Shown here: positions 59,591 through 64,000 of the stretch, in pieces
Layout: the number at the start of each line of letters is the position of its first letter
How positions within the stretch are numbered: the first letter of the stretch is position 1
Assembly (NCBI GenBank): GCA_028753945.1
Contig: JAPNXP010000016.1
Coordinates: 1-64,000 of the forward strand
Length of the DNA stretch: 64,000 nt
Direction of reading: 5' to 3'
DNA from: Hexactinellida sp. DTS-2022
Taxonomy: Eukaryota > Porifera > Hexactinellida
The notes under the pieces: model-generated
Database searches by the model: none
Told to the model about the DNA's origin: nothing
The model's input: only the letters and a program-made list of their open reading frames with translations
Position numbers and translations under genes: made by a program

Positions 59591-62099
59591 TGCAAACATT
59601 AACATGGAAGTGTGTTGTCTGCAGTAACTTGAACAGATTGTTACTCTAGCTGAAAGATAAATAATAAATTCAAATATATTATATATAGTATTCCGAAAGT
59701 TCAAATTGATTTCCAGAGGTGCAATTAATACATTAACACTCGCTGATTGAAAACATTCCGAATTCTCTTCAATATTCACAAGGAAGAGTGTTGTTTGGAC
59801 TAATTCGAACTGGTTTTACTCAAGTTGAAAGATATTACTAATTTCAAATTACTTCGTTTACTCCCCAAAGTCCAAACGAATTTCAAAATAAGCAAATAAT
59901 GCATGAAGGACTTGTTAAATGACGACAATAGAATTTGCAAACATTAACATGGAAGTGTGTTGTCTGCAGTAACTTGAACAGATTGTTACTCTAGCTGAAA
60001 GATAAATATTAAATTCAAATATATTACATATAGTATTCCGAAAGTTCAAATTGATTTCCAGAGGTGCAATTAATACATTAACACTCGCTGATTGAAAACA
60101 TTCCGAATTCTCTTCAATATTCACAAGGAAGAGTGTTGTTTGGACTAATTCGAACTGGTTTTACTCAAGTTAAAGATATTACTAATTTCAAATTACTTCG
60201 TTTAATCCCCAAAGTCCAAACGAATTTCAAAATTAGCAAATAATGCATGAAAGACTTGTTAAATGACGACAAAAGAATTTCCAAACTTTAACATGGAAGT
60301 GTGTTTTCTGCACTAACTTGAACTGATTGTTACTCTAGTTGAAAGATAAATATTAAATTCAAATATATTATATATAGTATTCCGAAAGTTCAAATTGATT
60401 TCCAGAGTTCAATTAATACATTAACTTCGCTGATTGAAAACATTCCGAATTCTCTTCAATATTCACAAGGAAGAGTGTAGTTTGGACTAATTCTAACATG
60501 GTTTTTACTCAAGTTGAAAGATATTACTAATTTCAAATTAATTCGTTTAATCCCCAAATTACAAACGAATTTCAAAATTAGCAAATAATCAGGAAGGAAT
60601 TGTTAAATGACGACTATATAATTTCTAGACATTAACATGGAAGTGTGTTTCTGCACTAACTTGAACAGATTGTTACTCTTGTTGAAAGATATATATTAAA
60701 TTCAAATATATTATCTATATTCCGAAAGTTCAAATTGATTTCCAGAGGTGCAATTAATACATTAACACATTCGTTGATTGAAAACAGTCCGATTTTCGAC
60801 AATATTCACAAGAAAGAGTGTTGAGTGGACTAATTCGAACTGGTTTTTACTCAAGTTGAAAGATATTACTAATTTCAAATTACCTCATTTAATCCCCAAA
60901 ATCCAAACAAATTTCAAAATTAGCTAATTATTCAAGACGACTTGTTAAATGACGACAAAAGAATTTCCAAACATTAACATGGAAGTGTGTTTTCTTGTCT
61001 AACTTGAACAGATTGTTACTTTATTTGAAAGATATATAATAAATTCAAATATATTATATATATTCCTAAAGTTCATATTGATTTCCAGATGTGCAATTAA
61101 TAAATTAACACACTCGCTGATTGAAAATGTTCCCAATGTCCAAAACATCACATTGTAGAGTGTTAATTGGACTAATTAGAACTGATTATCACTCAAGTTG
61201 AAAGAGATTACTAATTTCAAATTTCTTCATTAAATTCCCGAAAGTCCAATTTAATGTCCAGAGGTGCAATTAATACATTAACTAATTCGTTGACTGAAAA
61301 CATACCGATTTTCGAAAATATACACATGGAAGAGTGTTGTTTGGACTAATTCGAACTGGTTTTTACTCAAGTTGAAAGATATTTCTAATTTCAAATTACT
61401 TCTTATAATCCCCAAAGTCCAAACGAATTCAAAATTTGCAAATAATGCCTGAAGGACTTGTTAAATGACGACAAAAGAATTTCCAGACATTAACATGGAA
61501 GTCTGTTGTCTGCACTAACTTGAACAAATTGTTGCTCTATTTGAAAGATATATAATAAATTCAAATATATTATATATATTCCGAAAGTTCAAATTGATTT
61601 CCAGATGTGCAATTAATACATTAACACACTCGCTGATTGAAAAGCTTCCGAATGTCCAAAACATCCACATGGTAGAATGTTCATTGGCCTAATTTGAACA
61701 GATTATCACTCTAGTTGAAAGATGTATATTAAATTCAAATTTCTTCATTAAATTCCCGAAAGTCCAATTTAATTTCCAGAGGTGCAATTAATACATTTAC
61801 ACATTCGTTGATTGAAATAATTCCGATTTTCTTCTATATTCACATGGAAGAGTGTTGGTTGGACTAATATGAACTAGTTATTACTCAAGTTGAAAGATAT
61901 TTACTGATTTCAAATTACTTCATTTAATAATCCCCAAAGTCCAAATATATTTCTAAATGAGCAATTATTGCATGAAGGACTTGTTAAATGTCAACAAAAG
62001 AATTTGCAGACATTAACATGGAAGTGTTGTTGTCTGCACTAACTTGATCAATAAGTTACTCTAGTTGAATGATATATAATAAATTCAAATTTCTTCATT

Positions 62100-64000
62100 A
62101 AATTCCGGAATGTCCAATTTAATTTCCAGAGGTGCAATTAATACATTAACACATTCGTTGATTGAAAGAATTCCGATTTTCTTCTATATTCACATGGAAG
62201 AGTGTTGGTTGGACTAATTTGAACTAGTTATTACTCAAGTTGAAAGATATTACTTATTTCAAATTACTTCATTTAATCCCCAAAGTCCAAACGAATGTCA
62301 AAATTAGCAAATAATGCATGAAGGACATGTTAAATGTCAACAAAAGAATTTCCAAACATTAAGATGGAAGTGTGTTGTCTGCACTAACTTGAACAGATTG
62401 TTACTCTAGTTCAAAGATATATAATAAATGAAAATATATTATATATATTCCGAAAGTTCAAATTGATTTCCAGAGGTGCAATTAATAGATTAACACACTC
62501 GCTGATAGAAAAGCTTGCCAATGTCCAAAACATCCACATGGTAGAATGTTCATTGGTCTAATTTGAACAGATTATCACTCTAGTTGAAAGATATATATAA
62601 ATTCAAATTTCTTCATTAAATTCCGGAAGTCCAATTTAACTTCCAGAGGTGCAATTAATACATTAACACATTCGTTAATTGAAAGAATTTCGATATCTTC
62701 TATATTCACATGGAAGAGTGTTGTTTGTACTAATTTGAACTAGTTATTACTCAAAAGAAAGATATTTACTGATTTCAAATTACTTCATTTGATAATCCCC
62801 AAAGTCCAAATATATTTCTAAATGAGCAATTAATGCGTGAAGGACTTGTTAAATGTCGACAAAAGAATTTCCAGACATTAACATGGAAGTGTTGTTGCCT
62901 GCACTAACTTGAACAGATTGTTACTCTAGTTGAAAGATATTTAATAAATTCAAATTTCTTCATTAAATTCCGGAATGTCCAATTTAATTTCCTAGTTGAA
63001 AGATATATAATAAATTAAAATATATTATATATATTCCGAAAGTTCAAATTGATTTCCAGAGGTGCAATTAATAGATTAACACACTCGCCGATTGAAAAGC
63101 TTGCCAATGTCCAAAACATCCACATGGTAGAATGTTCATTGGTCTAATTTGAACAGATTATCACTCTAGTTGAAAGATATATATAAATTCAAATTTCTTC
63201 ATTAAATTCCGGAAGTCCAATTTAACTTCCAGAGGTGCAATTAATACATTAACACATTCGTTGATTGAAAGAATTTCGATATCATCTATATTCACATGGA
63301 AGAGTGTTGTTAGTACTAATTTGAACTAGTTATTACTCAAAAGAAAGATATTTACTGATTTCAAATTACTTCATATAATAATCCCCAAAGTCCAAATATA
63401 TTTCTAAATGAGCAATTAATGCATGAAGGACTTGTTAAATGTCGACAAAAGAATTTCCAGACATTAACATGGAAGTGTTATGGTCTGCACTAACTTGAAC
63501 AGTAAGTTACTCTAGTTGAAAGATATATAATAAATTCAAATTTCTTCATTAAATTCCGGAATGTCCAATTTAATTTCCAGAGGTGCAATTAATACATTAA
63601 CACATTCGTTGATTGAAAGAATTCCGATTTTCTTCTATATTCACATGGAAGAGTGTTGTTTGGACTAATTTGAACTAGTTATTACTCAAGTTGAAAGATA
63701 TTACAAATTTCAAATTACTTCATTTAATCCCCAAAGTCCAAACGAATGTCAAAATTAGCAAATAATGCATGAAGGGCATGTTAAATGTTGACAAAAGAAT
63801 TTCCAAACAATAAGATGGAAGTGTGTTGTCTGCACTAACTTGAACAGATTGTTACTCTAGTTCAAAGATATATAATAAATGAAAATATATTATATATATT
63901 CCGAAAGTTCAAATTGATTTCCAGAGGTGCAATTAATAGATTAACACACTCGCTGATAGAAAAGCTTGCCAATGTCCAAAACATCCACATGGTAGAATGT
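62100..64000 (-). repeat. Satellite B subfamily with ATTCCGGAATGTCC and recent block copies
   Basis: Variants TTAAATTCCGGAATGTCC, TTGATTGAAAGAATTCCG and GGAAGTGTTGTTG cluster here. The segment near 62,300-62,990 recurs near 63,700-64,000. One junction near 62,991 joins TTTAATTTCC directly to TAGTTGAAAGATATATAA, an internal deletion that breaks the dimer phase. Confidence 0.65.

Larger units (their letters stand above)
46194..64000 (-). repeat. Satellite B array, reverse orientation, part 2
   Basis: The ~343-bp dimer array runs in reverse orientation to the window end. Offsets of exactly 343-345 bp recur (for example AGCCTTCCG at 54,253 and 54,596, and the GACGACAATAGAATTTGC units near 59,576 and 59,921). 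Variant dimers lack about 20 bp (CATTAACACTCGC in place of CATTAACACACTCGC, or CAATACACATGG in place of CAATATTCACATGG). It contains three copies of a 548-bp transposon. The array is cut by the right edge of the window. Confidence 0.92.

Noticed and set aside
38900..64000. CENP-B box in satellite B (ATTCGTTGATTGAAAAC region)
   Set aside because: Apart from TTCG, the required spaced A and CGGG are absent. No match to the core pattern was found in either satellite.

Overview
The window is strongly AT-rich repetitive DNA from a eukaryote, most likely an insect or another arthropod. I infer this from spliced genes, P-superfamily, Helitron and CR1/L2-type elements, and very long satellite arrays. 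I see no bacterial operons, rRNA or tRNA, and I cannot name the species. It looks like pericentromeric or centromeric heterochromatin: two unrelated tandem satellites with a transposon-rich island between them. No ordinary host gene is evident.

Layout. (1) 1-20,673: satellite A, about 178-bp monomers, all in one orientation. It shows many block duplications at whole-monomer offsets and two identical 623-bp Helitron-like inserts 4,901 bp apart. (2) 20,674-33,870: the island. It holds a family of large foldback (inverted-repeat) sequences carrying a conserved ~117-bp hairpin four times (20,997; 22,201; 30,822; 32,661). It also holds the 5' part of a Helitron-type protein gene (24,854-28,214: three coding exons, a 2A-like GVELNPGP motif, 17-residue tandem repeats, a DUF6570-like region, one frameshift, no 3' half), several MITEs, and a nested pair of P-like foldback elements (28,324-30,159). 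(3) 33,870-64,000: satellite B, a ~343-bp dimer of two ~171-bp halves. It runs in one orientation to about 40,838 and in the opposite orientation to the window end. A broken CR1/L2-type retrotransposon (35,324-38,704, minus strand), a 3.58-kb P-superfamily transposon with an uninterrupted 851-codon transposase (42,613-46,193), and three 548-bp ATACGT-rich elements (50,032; 55,595; 58,574) sit inside it.

How the parts relate. The satellites act as landing sites, and their regular units allow empty sites and target duplications to be read directly. The full-length P-like element and the 754-bp element at 28,628 share terminal inverted repeats over about 200 bp, so the former is the natural source of transposase for the latter. 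Several other elements (31,602-31,847 and the three ATACGT elements) also start CA, end TG and have exact 8-bp target duplications. The copies inside satellites appear to have been multiplied by unequal exchange of the arrays, not by repeated insertion.

The strongest candidates for something new are the hairpin-bearing foldback family, the P-like family with its degenerate THAP finger, and the transposon-containing higher-order blocks of satellite B.
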